64,000 nucleotides of DNA. Origin: Vibrio furnissii CIP 102972 (lineage in GTDB: Bacteria > Pseudomonadota > Gammaproteobacteria > Enterobacterales > Vibrionaceae). This document shows positions 62,607 through 64,000 of this stretch, piece by piece (positions within the stretch are counted from its first letter, which is position 1; every line of letters starts with the position of its first letter). The position numbers and the translations under genes are program-made. The stretch spans positions 62,001 to 126,000 of the forward strand of contig NZ_ACZP01000014.1 of the NCBI RefSeq assembly GCF_000176175.1, in the 5' to 3' direction. The notes beneath the pieces were generated by a model that worked only from the letters and a program-made list of their open reading frames with translations, had not been told where the DNA came from and made no database searches.

Positions 62607-64000
62607 TTACTCCGCCGTTGCGAACGTCGTGAAACTTCCCTGAGTGATAAATCGCTTGCTCTCCTCGCCTTGCAGGTTTTCTGCATTCACTTGGTTGAGC
62701 ACTGCGCCGACCACATCAATGTTGTCGCTGTGTAGCTTACGCAAATCATGGACAATCGCAGGTGCCTGACGTTGCTCTGCGCGCACCACCACCAACACCG
62801 TATCCACAGCTTGCGCTGCCAATTGGCTGTCTTTACTGTCGCTCAATGCGGGCAGGTTGACGATCACACAATCGTATTGCCCTTTGAGTTGGTTCATTAA
62901 AGCGCTGTAACGCTCGTGAGCAAACAGCACCAACGGTGATGCGGTCCACTCGCCGCGTGGCAAGAAATCGCATTGCGAACTCAAGGGTTGAATCAGCGTC
63001 TCAAGGTCATGCTGGTTGTTCACCCACTGCGCCACGCCAAGGGGTTCGGGTTGCGGGTTCGCGACCACGCTAAACGACAAGGCGCCAGTGCCACGATAAT
63101 CCAGATCCACCAGCAGTGTGCGCTCATTTTGGCTCCACGCTTTTGCCAGCAATTGCGCCAGCATTGACGCCCCTTCTTGCACCGTACTCGATGCAACCCC
63201 AATCACACGCGCTTGCGGCGCAGCCAGTCGAATGGCCGTTTTCAGGCCCAGAATCGTTTCCATCGCATACGGATTGGACTCAATCAGATTGACCAAATGT
63301 TCGCGCGGCTCTTCGCCATCAAAGTGCGGAATATCGGCCAGCGGTTTCAGCCCCAGTTTCGGTTGCACTTGGCTGAGCATATAGATCTTGCGATCCAGCC
63401 CGGCGCGAATGATCAAATACAGAATGCACAGCGCAGGCGTTAGAATGGCGACCATCGCCAACAACAACGCTTTGTTCGGTTTTTGAGGACGTTCTGCCGC
63501 TGCAGCGGGGTCATAAAGCACCGCATCCGGTTCGCGGTATTGCGAGGTTAAGCTTTGCTCTTTACTGCGCAGGAACAGTTGACGATACAAGTCTTCTGTT
63601 TTGTCCAAATCGGTTTTCAAGCTTTCATACTGGTCACGTTTGGCAACTAAGGTTTTGAAATCATCTTTTTGTACTTTAGCCAACGCTTTGTAGCGGTTTT
63701 CTTTCGCTAAATCGGTTTGGTACTGTTTCAACAAACCTTCTTTTAACTCTTGTAGCAGCAAGCGAGTTTGATCTTCAATCGCTTGAATTTGCGCTTTGGC
63801 TTCCAGCACTTTGTTGTGTTTTGGACCATAACGTAGCCCCAAGTCAGCCAGGTGACGTTTGGCTTGGATCAGCGCGATGCGCAGATCTTGCATTTGTGGA
63901 TGGCCCGAAACTTCTGGCATCGACGCAATATCTTCAATCGGCGCATCCATGTTACGCGCCACGATTTCATATTGTGCTTGAGACGCTAAACGGCGTTCTT
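62607..64000 (-). CDS. Wzc-like chain-length determinant, kinase site degenerate (5' end missing)
   Basis: Partial gene (about 464 residues) running off the right edge. Long coiled coil (DLAKENRYKALAKVQKDDFKTLVAKRDQYESLKTDLDKTEDLYRQLFLRSKEQ), a membrane segment (ALLLAMVAILTPALCILYLII) and a cytoplasmic ATPase-like domain. The Walker A position reads SSTVQEGASMLAQLLA in place of EGKS/T, the A' motif LLVDLDYRG is kept, Walker B is CVIVNLPAL with Asn for Asp, and no Tyr cluster ends the protein. Polysaccharide co-polymerase, most likely without kinase activity. Confidence 0.83.
   Translation of the reverse strand, partial: ERRLASQAQYEIVARNMDAPIEDIASMPEVSGHPQMQDLRIALIQAKRHLADLGLRYGPKHNKVLEAKAQIQAIEDQTRLLLQELKEGLLKQYQTDLAKENRYKALAKVQKDDFKTLVAKRDQYESLKTDLDKTEDLYRQLFLRSKEQSLTSQYREPDAVLYDPAAAAERPQKPNKALLLAMVAILTPALCILYLIIRAGLDRKIYMLSQVQPKLGLKPLADIPHFDGEEPREHLVNLIESNPYAMETILGLKTAIRLAAPQARVIGVASSTVQEGASMLAQLLAKAWSQNERTLLVDLDYRGTGALSFSVVANPQPEPLGVAQWVNNQHDLETLIQPLSSQCDFLPRGEWTASPLVLFAHERYSALMNQLKGQYDCVIVNLPALSDSKDSQLAAQAVDTVLVVVRAEQRQAPAIVHDLRKLHSDNIDVVGAVLNQVNAENLQGEESKRFITQGSFTTFATAE

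Overview
The window is a stretch of Vibrio chromosome, probably the second chromosome, interrupted by a prophage. The host evidence is luxP/luxQ (AI-2 receptor and sensor kinase), tmaR, glpK/glpF divergent from glpABC, and VCR-like integron attC sites. As I recall, luxPQ and the glp genes lie close together on V. cholerae chromosome II, so the flanks look like one conserved region split by the insertion. The species cannot be fixed from sequence alone; the fairly high GC of the host genes would suit a V. fluvialis/V. furnissii-type genome, which is a guess.

Layout. 1-4.6 kb: host luxQ (partial), luxP, a GIY-YIG protein, a YceH-type protein, a small ORF and tmaR. 4.61-41.54 kb: a prophage of about 37 kb bounded by a 21-bp direct repeat that overlaps the tmaR terminator. 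It pairs P2-type integration, regulation, replication and head genes (int, S24 repressor, excisionase, CII-like, gpA, Ogr; Q, P, O, N, M, L, R, S) with Mu-type tail genes (DUF2635, sheath, tube, gp41-like chaperone with a GpE frameshift extension, tape measure; then gpN, gpP, gp45-48, fibre). The Mu tail operon is split: sheath to tape measure lies at the right end of the prophage, and gpN to fibre follows the replication genes. 41.54-46.93 kb: remnant of a second, related element. 47-54.7 kb: host YgjV-like gene and the glp cluster. 54.8-64 kb: a leftward surface-polysaccharide operon (Wzc-like, Wzx, Wzy, three glycosyltransferases, a membrane protein and a DUF4832 lipoprotein).

The most unusual aspect is integron gene cassettes in prophage DNA at three places. 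The left array (6.0-10.3 kb, beside int) carries DUF3800, FRG, transglutaminase-like, SIR2-like (DUF4917) and HEPN-like genes. A middle inverted pair (26.7-27.6 kb) sits between a broken and an intact copy of a KilA-N gene. The right array (41.8-46.4 kb) carries a nucleotidyltransferase plus partner, a PIN-like gene, membrane proteins, a lipoprotein and an exported protein. Left and right arrays are framed by the same sequences: int start plus leader on one side, a hairpin and an EACC1-like gene on the other. The two leaders stop being alike at the GTTA of an integron-type crossover site, so the leader looks like a landing site for cassettes. No integron integrase is encoded here; a host IntI acting in trans is the simplest explanation. 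Several cargo products resemble anti-phage effectors, so the module may be a phage-carried, exchangeable defence locus.

A second candidate system is the three-gene unit at 16.76-17.85 kb: a KorA/TrfB-like regulator, a 119-residue protein resembling part of this phage's own large terminase ATPase but lacking its catalytic motifs, and a transglutaminase-like protein with the same triad spacing as one of the cassette proteins.
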